Source of the DNA: Larix sibirica
Lineage: Eukaryota > Streptophyta > Pinopsida > Pinales > Pinaceae
DNA: 23,710 nt
Assembly: GCA_004151065.3 (NCBI GenBank)
Contig: NWUY0300038727.1
Location: forward strand, 8,079 to 31,788
Reading direction: 5' to 3'
Translations under genes and position numbers: made by a program
The notes under the pieces: model-generated
The model's database searches: none
What the model was told of the DNA's origin: nothing
What the model saw: only the letters and a program-made list of their open reading frames with translations
Shown here: positions 1 to 9,720 of the stretch, piece by piece
How the letters are laid out: every line of letters starts with the position of its first letter
Position numbering within the stretch: the first letter of the stretch is position 1

Positions 1-1315
1 TTAAAATGAGATCCATATTTTGATCAAGATTTACATAAGGGAAAAAGCTTGTTAGTTGAACTATCTCAACAATATTTGCTCTAGGAGGTTCCTTGAAGAG
101 TTGGATGCAATGATTTTTACCAAACTTATCCATATTAGCAAACCTATGAACTGTTTCTCTCATCTCATTCTTAGTACTCCATATGGTATTGATATTTTCC
201 TCATATTTGCATAGTTGTGAAAAAACTTGGGTGTTTTCATCCCCCTGACATAACCAAGTCACTCTACTATTTTGCCTTCACTTTACTTCTTCCCAGTGAT
301 TAAACTAATTATTTAATGCTTCCAATTGCTTTAAGTTCCTTGGCTCTTCCTCATGGAAATTTCCATTCATATTGGATTTGAAAATAATAGAAATATCCTC
401 ATCCATAATCCATAGCTACTCTTGTGAATCCTCATATTTAGCTTTGGCCCACTCAATGGTTTTCCCTTTTACCCTCTTTATGTTGTCACTAAATAAAAAC
501 ACTATAGATTCCTCCAATTGAATGTCAATATGTTTCCATTCAACATAAACCAAATCTCTAAATTATGGATACTTCAACCAATAAGAGTTGAATTTAAAAT
601 GACTAGGGGGCTTATGTTTTTCCTCACCCACCTGAGGAAAAAAGGATACATGATAAGAGGAACCAACCTAACCTATCTAGGATATTATTGTGCCCCTTTG
701 ATCAATAGTATTTTCTACTATAAGGAACCTATCTAATATTTTTGAGATACTCCCACTTCCATATTTTTTGTTCCTCCAAGTAGGCTTAAGGATCAACGGC
801 TAAATGTCACAAAGTGTAAACTATATATTATTTGGAGCATAAAATTTGTTGAAGGTTCCATCCTCCCTATTTTCCCCCACACTTTAGCCTAACTCTGAAA
901 TTCATGTCACCTCCAATTATAACATTTTCCTTTCTATAAACCAAGTCGTCAAAGAAGGACCCCTAGAAAACCTCCTTTGCATTAAAATGATCATACACAT
1001 TAATGTCATTAACGATCGTGTTTGTTTCTAGAGAGAAAATATCCAAATTAATAGACAAATGCAGATAGTGTCACTTCCTAATTGTAATGAATTAAACCAA
1101 CCTACCACTAAACCTCAATATCTCCACTCAACACTAATAGCTTCAAAGCTCCACCCTAGAAAGTTTGCAAACAAAATAATTTCTCCTATCCGTCTCAAGA
1201 ATAATCTCTTGGATTAACATAACCTTTGGGTTATTTGAATTCAACAACCATTAGTTACAAGGGAGTTTCTCTTATGGTCACTCCCCAATCCCACAATGTT
1301 ATAAGAGAGCAAAAA
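1..1315 (-). pseudogene. LINE ORF2 relic: AP-endonuclease and pre-RT linker
   Basis: Minus-strand fragments in shifting frames match the APE-like endonuclease of plant LINEs. The N-terminal NxxGLG...KR motif reads NIVGLGSDHKR near 1255-1312. The GDxN motif reads IIGGDMNF near 898-920. KPTWRNKKYGSGSISKILDR lies near 700-798. The SDH motif near 640-660 is degraded, with Tyr in place of Asp and a frame change. The family's linker motif reads SRVTWLCQGDENTQVF at about 235-285 and the sequence continues to the left edge. In an active element this enzyme nicks target DNA to prime reverse transcription. Here stops and shifts are spread throughout, so no product is expected. The RT domain itself is not in the window. 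Confidence 0.75.
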
Positions 1316-2076
1316 CATTTAAAACCTTTTGAGTGGGCTTTCCTTTCTATAAGGGCCCCTTGAATAGTCATTTTATTCCTTAATAAAACCTCTCAATCAA
1401 ATTGTTTCATTGTACGGGTGAGAAAAGATTTCCTACTGGCCCTTCCTAGCTTCCACTCTAATCCAAATATAGTCACCCTCCATGTTTTCTTCTTCCATCC
1501 CCAATCCCTTCCTTTTTGTTGATATAAGATGATACTTTTTATTAATAGTTGGAACAAAATCCTCATTCGACAATAAGAATATTGATATAATCCATACTTT
1601 CCACTTATTTCTTCTTTGGAATACTCTTTTCCCTTTCATATGATTGCTACCCCACCTCCCAAGAAGGAAAAATCTCATTAGCCTTTTCATCCTTATCCAC
1701 CTTCCTACCCTCAAACCTTTTAAAGGGGGGTTTAATCTTAATCTCCTCTTCCTTATCATCTTCTAAGTCTCATTCCACAAAGGGTGGAGCCTCCTGAAAG
1801 TGTTCATTCTTTTCATGTCGGAACCCTTCTTTTTAATCACATCCACAAATGTGAAGGGATTATTTTTAGAAATAGAAGATTCCCCTTCGCGTGAAACACC
1901 ATACCTTCCTATATCTTCCTCATCTATCCCTCTTATAATTCTATTTTTTGGGACTAAGTGTGATCTTCTTAGAGTCTAGACAGGTCTTGTAAAAAAATTC
2001 AACACTAATGGAAGAAGGTTCTTCAAGGATTGACTTAACTTTGAATTTGAAGGCCGAACTGACTGATATTCGAAAC

Positions 2077-2640
2077 CTATAGGAGGAAGGAATTTTTGAA
2101 CCTCAATGGCCATCCCACTTCACCCATCTCATCCTCACCCAAAATAAATTTATTTGGGTATGTACACCTTCGATGTCCATACAAATGACATATGGAGCAC
2201 CTAAACAAGATCTTCACATAGTTTATCTCCTGTCCATCTGGAAAACCATCACCAAGATTGATCTCCACACAAACCTTCATCATGGATGTTCAATCCAGTG
2301 TTATGGTTTTATCATTGATATCCAACATCATTTCCAACTTGTTACCAATCAAGGTTAGGGCTTGCTCCAACCAAAGTTCCAAAGGGAGCAAATAGAGTTT
2401 CACCCATGAAGGTTATATTGATGCATTCTCTCTCATAGGATTAAACAAAGGTGTCAACTCCTTTAGAGATAAAATTGAGTTATTGCGGTACCATCTACCC
2501 TTCAGAATGTTCTCCTTGTCCTTTACATATTGAAACACAAAGGTAGTCCATCCTCTAGCTAATAAACGAAGAATAGGGGCATACCCCGAATTCTATATCC
2601 AAACCTTTTTAATCCAAATACTCATAGACTTATGTGAAAT
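2077..2640 (-). pseudogene. LINE ORF1 relic: DUF4283 plus zinc knuckle
   Basis: One minus-strand frame runs through this stretch with in-frame stops at complement 2593-2595 (TAG), 2413-2415 (TAA) and 2290-2292 (TGA). Between them it reads as a DUF4283 domain: GWTTFVFQYVKDKENILKGR, then PSWVKLYLLPLELW, then an IG-N-L-D segment. A zinc knuckle follows at complement 2164-2199, reading CSICHLYGHRRC. This has the spacing C-x2-C-x4-H-x2-C, two residues shorter than the canonical C-x2-C-x4-H-x4-C, which suggests a 6-base loss or a degraded finger. In the family, ORF1 binds RNA and forms the retrotransposon RNP. The tail down to about 1430 is rich in Lys and Arg and is frame-shifted. The DUF4283 and knuckle order makes the assignment firm, and the copy is clearly dead. 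Confidence 0.82.
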
Positions 2641-2720
2641 TAATTTTCCATTAAATTTCCAACCAAGTTTGTGCCTGGTACTGCTTCCTCCTATTTACCA
2701 TTTCCCCACAAATGAAGATG

Positions 2721-3729
2721 GGTTCTTTGGATGAGATTGGGACTAAATGTTGTCCAAGTTCCCATGTGCAACAGGAACATGAACTAGATATCCAAAGGGT
2801 ATTGTAACCAACCTATTTCAAATAAATAAAGAGGCAAGACGAAGCCATTGAATGGTGCTTTCCCCATTTGGGTTTCCACGGTAAATAATGTCTCTATGTG
2901 CAATGTTTTCTCCGTGTGTTTTTATTTTTCCGTGTTAACTTGTCAAAGTGTTTTTAATAGATCTTCTCCATGATGTCAATGGCCACCAATGAATCATGAG
3001 AATGTGATTGAGAGAGTTATTTTAATAAAACTTGTAGGTTTACTGCATTGCTTAATTATTCTAGTCTGATGGAAGTTCCAACAACTCTTTTCCTCCCATT
3101 GTCAGGTGATTCTTCAAGCATAGAGGTCAATGTCTGCCTTCTTTGACCCATTGCATTATTGTGGGAAGTTTTCAAATAGTTTGCTTGAGTTTTGTTGAAT
3201 TTTTGGATGTTATTATAGCTTGTTGAGTGGATTTGTTCTTTGTTGAGTGTTTTACTCTTCACCGCCTCAACATTTTCTACTTAAGTAGGTTCTCTAAATA
3301 TGACTATGATTGTATGCATCTATATGTTGGGAATTTTTATCTAATTGTTGGATCAATTTCTCATTGCAGAGGATGTTCTCTCTTTTTTTATGTGTCTTTC
3401 CTTTGGGAGAGGGTTGTACAGTCACATGGGATGTGCACACCCATTTTCAAGTTGTATTTCCTTTGCCATTAACGAATTCCTCTTTCATGTGTTTCATTTC
3501 TTACATTGTTGGGTGTTTTGATTGTTGGAAGGTTAGTTATGTTCCTTTGTCAGACACATCCTCTTATTAGTGTATCAATATGTTGATTGGTTGGTGATGC
3601 AATTGTTTTGAGGGTCCTATGTCCTCTTACTAGTTAAATCATTTTCCTTTGGATCGATTTTGTATTAGTTGAGCATCATGGATTGGGTGGCCTACAAATA
3701 CCATTCGACACAACATAGGAGAAAATTCA
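2721..3729. other. Gene-poor stretch, possible LTR remnant near 2840-2960
   Basis: I recognise no coding region here. Short ORFs in both directions show no domain. The stretch from about 2840 to 2960 has T-rich runs and a CCCCATTTGGGTTTCCACGG string resembling the transcribed part of plant copia-type LTRs, but I cannot locate paired ends, a primer-binding site or a second LTR. The LTR idea is weak and rests on texture only. Confidence 0.25.
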
Positions 3730-3790
3730 CACACACACACACACACACACACANCGTGCGCACACACGTACATGCACACACACGCACACA
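3730..3790. repeat. (CA)n microsatellite with an internal N
   Basis: A CA dinucleotide tract runs from about 3730 and continues as imperfect CA/CG/TA steps to about 3790. It is interrupted by an ambiguous base at 3754. The Thr-His and Cys-Val repeat ORFs that cross it are products of the dinucleotide repeat and not genes. The N probably marks a read or assembly uncertainty in the repeat, so the repeat length should not be trusted. Confidence 0.95.
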
Positions 3791-4094
3791 ATGTAATTCC
3801 ACAACTTTGTGCTTTTGGGGAACAAGAGAGATATCTAGGTGTGCTCATTTGTCAATAGACATATTCCAGGGTTAGGTTAGTTTCTTGGATAATTTGTGTG
3901 TCTATGAAGATTGTCCTCATTAAGTGAAGAAGAGGTCTAGCATAAGTCTAAGTAATAAGTCAATAATAATTCAAGCAGTTGAGATCTATCGTTGTTCTTT
4001 TCTTGCAATAATAACATGTTCATAACCCAAGTTCATATCATAGCCCAAATTCAAGTAGACTTGGTGAGACTTATGTGGAAAACACCCATATTGA

Positions 4095-4458
4095 CTAATT
4101 GACTATAAGAGAAGTGGATAATAACTATTTGCTTATCATCCATAATATTATGCAATTCAAATAATTGGTCTATTTGGTTTACCCATGTAAACACATCTAT
4201 CCATCAAACTTTCTTAATTCGACCTTGGGAATGAAGTATTTCCCTTGGTCCCAAATTGAACACATGATGATGTGGATTATCAATTATTGAGAACTCGAAT
4301 CTCTTATTCTCCACTTGTTTTTCATTTTTATCAATCTATGTATGGGACAAGTCAATCTTGTTTTCCTTAATCTCTCTACGAGTAGGTGAATTAGAAGAAT
4401 GTATGATCTCATTCAAAATTTCCCTCTTCATTTTTTTGAGATCCTCCATACTAGCCAT
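4095..4458 (-). pseudogene. Ty3/gypsy-type retrotransposon gag relic
   Basis: On the minus strand, a Met at complement 4456-4458 opens a stretch reading MASMEDLKKMKREILNEII. It leads, after a stop and frame changes, into the core wording of a plant Ty3/gypsy gag (Retrotrans_gag family): FIPKVELRKFDG, then DVFTWVNQIDQLFELHNIMD, then DKQIVIIHF. The order P-K-(x)-L-x-F-D-G, then W, then FELHNI is characteristic. A one-base frameshift lies just after the FDG residues near 4190-4200. Gag normally forms the virus-like particle of the element. I could not follow the rest of gag, a zinc knuckle or pol towards 3800, so this is an isolated fragment. The host of the element is this genome; it is not a separate virus. 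Confidence 0.75.
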
Positions 4459-5305
4459 ATTTTCACACATATATTTAAATTCATTTGTTACTCATTTCTT
4501 GTGTTTTCCAATTGCAAATGTGTCATTGATCTTTCACACCCTTATGTAAATACCATAGAAACTATCATTTGAAGTAGTACAAAGCCAATGTACTATAATT
4601 TATGTAATTTTATTTTCTAGGCAAGTTAAATCAACAACTTTGGAAATCCAAAAATGTATGAACATTCTCATAGTTATTAAAAGGAAAGTCAATCAAGATC
4701 TCTCACATCTGCATTCCAAATTTGTTGTGGACATTTAAGATGCTCTCTTGTTCGCCTTGAACCTAGATACATGTCCCTTAATTGAGTTTGAGTGGAAAGA
4801 ATATTACTATCAATTTACAATATATACATAAATCTAAATAAAAGAAGCAAAAAATGCCTTGTGGTTAGGGCTCGAAGTTTCTTTGGCTCGGGTTCGAGGC
4901 TTTTGGTTCCCTTCGACCTTATCTAAGACAACAATTGTTTCTCGACTTAGTTTTTCAATAACCTTCTCTTGTTCACCACCCTTCTTAGCACACTCCTCAA
5001 ACCTCAAGTCCTCCACCTTTGATGAAATCATCAAGCCATCATTTGCATTCATGGACTATGATCATGTTGGCACCACCCTACACCTCTCATCATTTCCTTG
5101 AACTCCTCCTCATTTTGATTGTACTTCTTACTAGTAATCTCTCCTACCTCCTAATTGATACATGGCAAAGATGGATAAATGACATCAACATCATGGTTTT
5201 GATTCATATACAAAAACCCAAAACTCTCCTTCCATGATTTGGTACCTTCTAAAGCTGTAATTAATTTAGATATACATCACCTCCTTTGATTTGATAGAGC
5301 CCTTT
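4459..5305. other. Stretch without a recognised gene
   Basis: The only notable open frame is 72 codons on the minus strand at 4834-5052. It is rich in Glu and Lys, starts MNANDGLMISSKVEDLRFEE, and has no domain I recognise. It lies upstream of the gag relic on the same strand, so it could be part of the same old element, but nothing in the sequence proves that. The rest is AT-rich with short ORFs only. Confidence 0.3.
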
Positions 5306-5414
5306 GTTTTTAATTCTCCAGCTACAATCCATTGTAGTTCTTAGTCGAAGGAATCTTCGGACTATTCACTATAGTCCGTTTTTAATTCTCCAGCTACAAT
5401 CCATTACAGAGGAG
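5306..5414 (+). repeat. 72-bp tandem repeat with hairpins, copy A (about 1.5 units)
   Basis: The string GTTTTTAATTCTCCAGC occurs at 5306 and again at 5378, a period of 72 bases. Each unit contains two inverted repeats: CTACAAT-CC-ATTGTAG, and a perfect 8-bp stem at 5358-5365 / 5371-5378 (CGGACTAT and ATAGTCCG) around a 5-base loop TCACT. The same repeat, with two units, stands at 13278-13421 in copy B. Its function is unknown. It lies upstream of the RNL relic and could be structural or a leftover of a small element. Confidence 0.85.
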
Positions 5415-5564
5415 AGGATATGGAAATAATACGATATACTCTATTTATACTGAATATATGTATTTAAAAGAAGGTAGATTCTTGTTCCAAAATGAAGTCT
5501 ATGATGTATGTATAAGTTTTACTCGATATACACCTTTGTATTTGTGAGTGGATTCAAATATAGT

Positions 5565-5585
5565 CAAGCCTCTATATATAGTTTG
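5565..5585 (+). promoter_or_regulatory. TATA-like box candidate in copy A
   Basis: CTCTATATATAGTTTG is a good TATA-box string, and the equivalent in copy B (13583-13590) reads CTCTATATATGG. In copy B it lies about 660 bases upstream of the first recognisable RPW8 codons, with room for a 5' leader and a leader intron. In AT-rich DNA such strings occur by chance, and no transcript start can be read from sequence alone. Confidence 0.2.
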
Positions 5586-5919
5586 AAGGCACAGGTTCCA
5601 ATCAGTGTAAGATTTATTATCAAAATTAGATGGCATGGTATTAGGAGAAATTAATCACTTCTTGGGTGGCGATTTATATTGTTTTAAACTCTTATTTGAA
5701 TTCCATTGAAATTGCAAAACGTCTTCAACTCCATTGCCCATATTTTGTTAAAGCCATTAGATAGGTCATAGCTCCCTTTGGGACTTGCAATAAACTATTT
5801 TTCAAACCAAGTGAAGCGCCCAGGTCTTGAAGTGTTGGTCATTGGAATGATATTGATACAACGATAACGCCCAAATTTTGCATCTTTTCTAGAGGCAAGC
5901 CAAGCCAACTTTGGTGGTG

Positions 5920-5983
5920 TTGGATGATGTCTGATCTATGGCAAATTTGGATAAATTGTTATTTGGATGATGTCTGATCTATG
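5920..5983 (+). repeat. 21-bp direct repeat scar at an 80-bp deletion in copy A
   Basis: The 21 bases at 5920-5940 recur exactly at 5963-5983, starting TTGGATGATG and ending ATCTATG. Copy B has only the first occurrence, followed by 80 bases (15643-15722) that copy A lacks. In copy A those 80 bases are replaced by 15 bases (5966-5980) copied from just upstream. The pattern is that of a templated insertion during end joining. Confidence 0.85.
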
Positions 5984-6108
5984 AATTGCCATTGCTTGAT
6001 GATGTCGAAATTTTGTTCCTTTTTTATTCTAGGACTTTGGAATGAGATCAATTCCATGTATTGTAGATGAATAGCTAGTCAAGCAGGTATATTCCTTATA
6101 GTACTATA

Positions 6109-6375
6109 ATGCAATATATTATTGTGTTAAGGGGTGTGAGTTTGGTTGGGTTCAGTGATTGCAATCGTGGCAAATTTCTCAAGTTACAATTACAAGTAGA
6201 TATTACTACAGTGGCATATCCCTATGATGGGATATTGCTCCACATTTATAATTCCTCTATGGTTAACAATGCATTAAGTAAAAGAGGTGCTAAACGTTTA
6301 CTTAATAGTCCTTTAATAGAATCATATTTTCCACAGATGGCCATACTTTCAAAGTTTCATCTTCATGAGCCATAA
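6109..6375 (+). other. 88-codon open frame inside the RNL intron (copy A)
   Basis: The frame starts MQYIIVLRGVSLV and ends FHLHEP. It lies wholly inside the intron between RNBS-C and GLPL, and a frame of exactly the same length exists in copy B at 15851-16117. I recognise no domain. Comparing the two copies by hand gives about 13 base differences, of which only one is synonymous, so nothing suggests selection on a protein. It is listed because it is the longest open frame shared by both copies, not because I believe it is a gene. Confidence 0.2.
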
Positions 6376-7733
6376 AACATAACATGTGAATGAACCTTAT
6401 GCACAATTTGCAAGTGATTCATGTTTTCCATAAAATAACGTGTTTAATTGGTTTTCCACCTATTGAATTTCCACTGAAGGTTATTGTTGTATGAATCGTA
6501 GGTGCAAGAGGAATACAAAGCCCTGCCACTTTCTTTGAAAGTGATAGAAAGTTCTTTGCATGTTCAGCCTTTGTAGGTGTGGCAGATTAACAAGAATTAC
6601 AAGCTTTTATATGGGGAATCAATATCAGATTATCACAAATAAGGGATTCTTAGATGCTTGGAGACCAGTATTGATGTGCTAGACATGGAAGCATGAGAGT
6701 GTTTCTTAGACCCGGGGTCATTTTTAGAGGATAGATGAATTTCTATGGATGCAATATTGGAAATTTGGGTTTATCTGCAAAAGATGGAGTGGCATGATGC
6801 TTTTGTCATCTTGTTAGAACTTGCAAGTAGAAATATATTGAATTTAACAAGTAATCTTTGGTAACTATCTTCTCTTAGGTTTGTTGTGCTTCAAGCTCTT
6901 TGACCTTGGCTTCCTATGTCTTATACATTGTGTTTTTTGGGTAATTTGACCTAGTAGGAATCAAGCAAGTGCCTATGAGTTGTACTTTTGAAAGCATTGT
7001 GTAATGTGAGACTTGGACCCATATTTGGATTCTTGAGGAAGTATAGTTTGTAGGAAGAGGTTTCTTATACTTAGGAAAAGTACAGATTGCCAAGAAAATG
7101 GGAATTGCTCATGGATAAAGCGTTTGATGCTCAAATAGTCTCCATTGTGATTTTAGCACCCCCCTTGAAGTGAATAAGTTTAACCAACAAGGTACACGTC
7201 ATGGACGTCTAGAAACCATAGAGACTTGGAAAGGAAATGTTATGGGGTTCTTTATCACCAAATTGTTATTTCAAAATTGTTGTTTCTTCTCATGACCTCG
7301 TGTTTTGTGCTAACCAATATGACTAATCAACAAGCTATAAGTTATGGACCAAACCTAGAAACAAGAGAATCTTATGGGACTCTTAATCACCCAATGCTTA
7401 TCTTGGAAGCATTTCCACTAAAACTGAAATATCCAATCACCAAATTCCTCTAAATTTTCTGCTAATTAATTTCTCTTTAATATGAGAATAGGCTATTTTC
7501 CAAAACATTTATGGAGTTGTTAATAATTTACCTGGGATACTTTTCTTCTCTACTTTCTTTTATACAAAACACCTTCTAATTTTTCTACTCAAGAGTGCCA
7601 AGCAATAAACTTTAGAGAAAACTATTTAGTTTTGTTCAACATTAACACCATCTTCATTCACTCGAGGATGGGACATTTTAGGGTTCTGCATCCCTTGGGG
7701 GCTACAACCTGGAAACCCTAAACTGTTCACGGC

Positions 7734-9720
7734 ATGACAGCGGCATGGATCTCGATGGCTTCCCCACTCACCTTAGCTGACACAAACTCTGTTTATCACA
7801 TGGTGGACGATGTTGATTACTCCTTGGATCCACTAGAGGGTAAAACCATCTTTTACCACACTCGGGATTACAAACCATGGTCCTCCCTAAACAACGTTGC
7901 AGCGGTTTTCATGCCGGGTAAAAAATTTCAGCGGACAACTAGTGGCTACTTAGACGATTTAATGACAACAGGTGGGGAGTATCTGATGGCTTCTCATTCT
8001 TTCACAAACCACTTGTCACTCATGGTGGATGACTTCCTTTCCGGCGACCCTATTTCTGCACGTCCTCTTGCCCTGGGCCTCGGGGGATCACCATACTCCC
8101 TCCTGGAACTTCCACTGCTCTACAACCTTAGCTCTATGGTTCCTACAGCTTCAACGATTGTTGACACTGCTCTTTTGTCGGAGGGTTGGTCGCTGGACTC
8201 GACATATATCACTGAACTGTAGGAGTGTGGATGGCCACTCCAGGATTAGACTGCTCACATGCTTCCCACTTCAAACCTTGCAGAGGTTCCCATTTCTCAG
8301 ACGCCTAACAATTTCATTGATTCTCTCTTTCTCTCCCCTGCACACTCTGGTTCTGCTCCCCCAAATATCAGTGTCAGTGTTACAGGCCACGACCCCCATT
8401 TATCTCCCCTGAGAAATTGGGAGGTCTTGCCCTTGCAGCGACAGAAAGGGAATTTCTTGAAAAACGCTCGGGATTCAATAAACCTCATCTGCGGCAAGAA
8501 TGTCTCTATGGCGAACTCCCTCAACATGGCAGAGATGGAAATCGTTGGTCGTGCGTGGGGAAAATACCCCAACTCTGAAATTTTGGATAGGTGGGTCTCC
8601 ACAAACTAGTCAACACTATTCTCCTACAAACCTGCGGTCATGGTCCTCTCCAAAGGCTGGTTCGTGTTCAAATTTAACACCCGCGAGGACCTAGGTCATG
8701 TCCTTAAGACACACTGGATCCTGGGAAACACGCCCATCCTTTTCAAGAGCTGGACCCCGATGTTTGATGCTGACACTGAGAAATTTGATGTTATCCCTAT
8801 CTGGGTCCGCCTTCTGGGCCTACCCTGGGAGTTATGGAACCTAAAATCCTTCAGAGATATCGGTAATTCCCTGGGAGCATATATCAACGTTGACATGACC
8901 TACACACAAAACCATAAATTCTTGGTTGCTCGTATCTTGGTCTCCATTAATGTCAGAGAGGGGCTACATGCACAACTCACCTTCACTTGGGGACTTGCAC
9001 AACCCATTCAAAAACTAGACTATGAAGGTATTCCCTTCTGGTGCCACAAATGCCAAGGTATTCCCTTTTGGTGCCACAAATGCCATGGATATGGGCATCT
9101 GGCTAAACATTGTCGGCTCTCCTTTCATCCAAAATCGGACAATATTCGCAAGCGAATAGACGACATGGACTCGGGAGCCGGGGAGGGCACACCGAAAGCA
9201 AGCAGGTTGGATGAGGACTTGCAGAATGATCCGCGTGACTCAGTCTATTTGGACACTGTAGGGGCTCGTCAGGAGCACACCAGTGGGGTGGTAACAAACC
9301 CCCACTCGAACCTTGAGTTTCTTGCGGCTGCTGAACCTGCTCCATCATCGGCTCGCTCAGTGGCTGCTACTACTCCTTCTGCTCCGGGTACGCTTGAAAA
9401 CCCTTCTTCTCTTTCTCCACTATTGAATCTTCATTTTGCTCATTGAATCTGGAATCGGGTGATCCTTTTGCATCGCACTTCCCTGAAAAATCTACAAAAT
9501 CTCCCCCCACTATCCCACCCCCATCCCCCANGAAACTCCTCTATTGAACATGGACTGCTCCACGGACCCCCCGAAACTGACATTCGCCGCTAAAAATCCC
9601 ATCCGCTTTCACCTACGCTCTCGTGACATCCCTATCGTCATGACCACTCTACCCCTTGGCACTAGATTGGGCCTAAATCCTTTGCCTCGCAAACTCTCTC
9701 GCAGTTGCAGCCGACCCTGA
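7734..9720 (+). pseudogene. LINE ORF1: DUF4283 and CCHC zinc knuckle, broken by stops
   Basis: A single frame from the ATG at 7734 runs to a TGA at 9444-9446, broken by in-frame TAGs at 8220-8222 and 8607-8609. After a frameshift the Pro/Ser-rich tail seems to continue in another frame to a TGA at 9718-9720, passing an ambiguous base at 9531. From about 8610 the protein reads as DUF4283: GWFVFKFNTREDLGHVL, then WVRLLGLPWELW. The zinc knuckle CHKCHGYGHLAKHC (C-x2-C-x4-H-x4-C) ends near 9113. The first half of the finger is duplicated. ORF1 proteins of this type bind element RNA. The start at 7734 is the first Met of the long frame, and the 5' leader is short (about 70 bases), so the true 5' end may be missing. 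Confidence 0.85.
9027..9086 (+). repeat. 30-bp tandem duplication within the zinc knuckle
   Basis: The 30 bases at 9027-9056 are repeated at 9057-9086 with two differences. In protein this gives GIPFWCHKCQ followed by GIPFWCHKCH, so the first Cys pair of the zinc knuckle occurs twice while the His and last Cys occur once. The unit is ten codons and keeps the frame. Confidence 0.95.

Larger units (their letters stand above)
1..2720 (-). mobile_element. Degenerate plant LINE (non-LTR retrotransposon), 3' part outside window
   Basis: Read on the minus strand, this segment shows the order of a plant LINE. A DUF4283 region and a zinc knuckle (ORF1) are followed by a basic tail, an APE-type endonuclease, and the linker that precedes reverse transcriptase. 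The linker reaches position 1, so the RT and RNase H parts must lie to the left of the window if they exist. The reading frames are broken many times and the DNA is AT-rich, so this copy looks older than the plus-strand LINE at 7662-13277. The linker and endonuclease wording is close to that of the other element, so both belong to the same broad LINE lineage. The 5' end near 2720 is a guess; no target-site duplication was identified. Confidence 0.8.
5893..7445 (+). pseudogene. RNL (ADR1-like) NLR pseudogene fragment, copy A, lacks RPW8 and P-loop
   Basis: This is the shortened copy of the RNL relic. It begins at the kinase-2 exon (LVVLDDV, with TGA at 5932-5934 where the family has Trp). It then lacks RNBS-B through an 80-bp loss and resumes at RNBS-C (YELPLLDDVE). 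Next comes a 415-bp intron with GT-AG ends (6087-6501), then ALPLSLKVIESSLHV (GLPL motif with Gly changed to Ala), then a TGA at 6694-6696, then the RNBS-D-like CFLDPGSF. The exon equivalent to FDAQIVSI lies near 7110-7150. The RPW8 and P-loop exons present in copy B are gone, and no LRR exon follows because the duplicate ends at 7661. It keeps Glu in a LLELAS segment where copy B has a stop, so the two copies have decayed separately since duplication. Confidence 0.85.
5306..7661 (+). repeat. Copy A of an RNL-pseudogene segmental duplication
   Basis: This segment is a direct duplicate of 13318-17431. The match starts at the G of a GTTTTTAATTCTCC string (5306 versus 13318) and ends after TCTTCATTCAC (7661 versus 17431). 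Copy A is shorter by one 1,664-bp deletion at 5890-5893, a net 65-bp change at 5966-5980, and small indels that include 12 and 14 bp. These sizes account for the 2,356 versus 4,114 bp lengths to within a few bases. A hand count over one 267-base stretch gives about 13 differences, roughly 5 percent. The left flank of A is unrelated to that of B, and the right flank is the LINE. Confidence 0.93.

Noticed and set aside
1433-1759. 108-codon basic minus-strand ORF as an independent gene
   Set aside because: It sits between the zinc knuckle and endonuclease of the minus-strand LINE, where a basic ORF1 tail is expected, and has no domain.
3639-3875. ORFs on both strands with Thr-His or Cys-Val repeats
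   Set aside because: They are translations of the CA microsatellite and include an ambiguous base; no protein family.
7547-7557. TCTCTACTTTC, similar to a Helitron 5' end
   Set aside because: The same string occurs at 17317 inside the duplicated block, so it is not a terminus, and no CTRR end with a hairpin was found downstream.
8297-8602. 101-codon minus-strand ORF
   Set aside because: It lies opposite the LINE ORF1 frame, which has recognisable family structure on the plus strand; this is a shadow frame.
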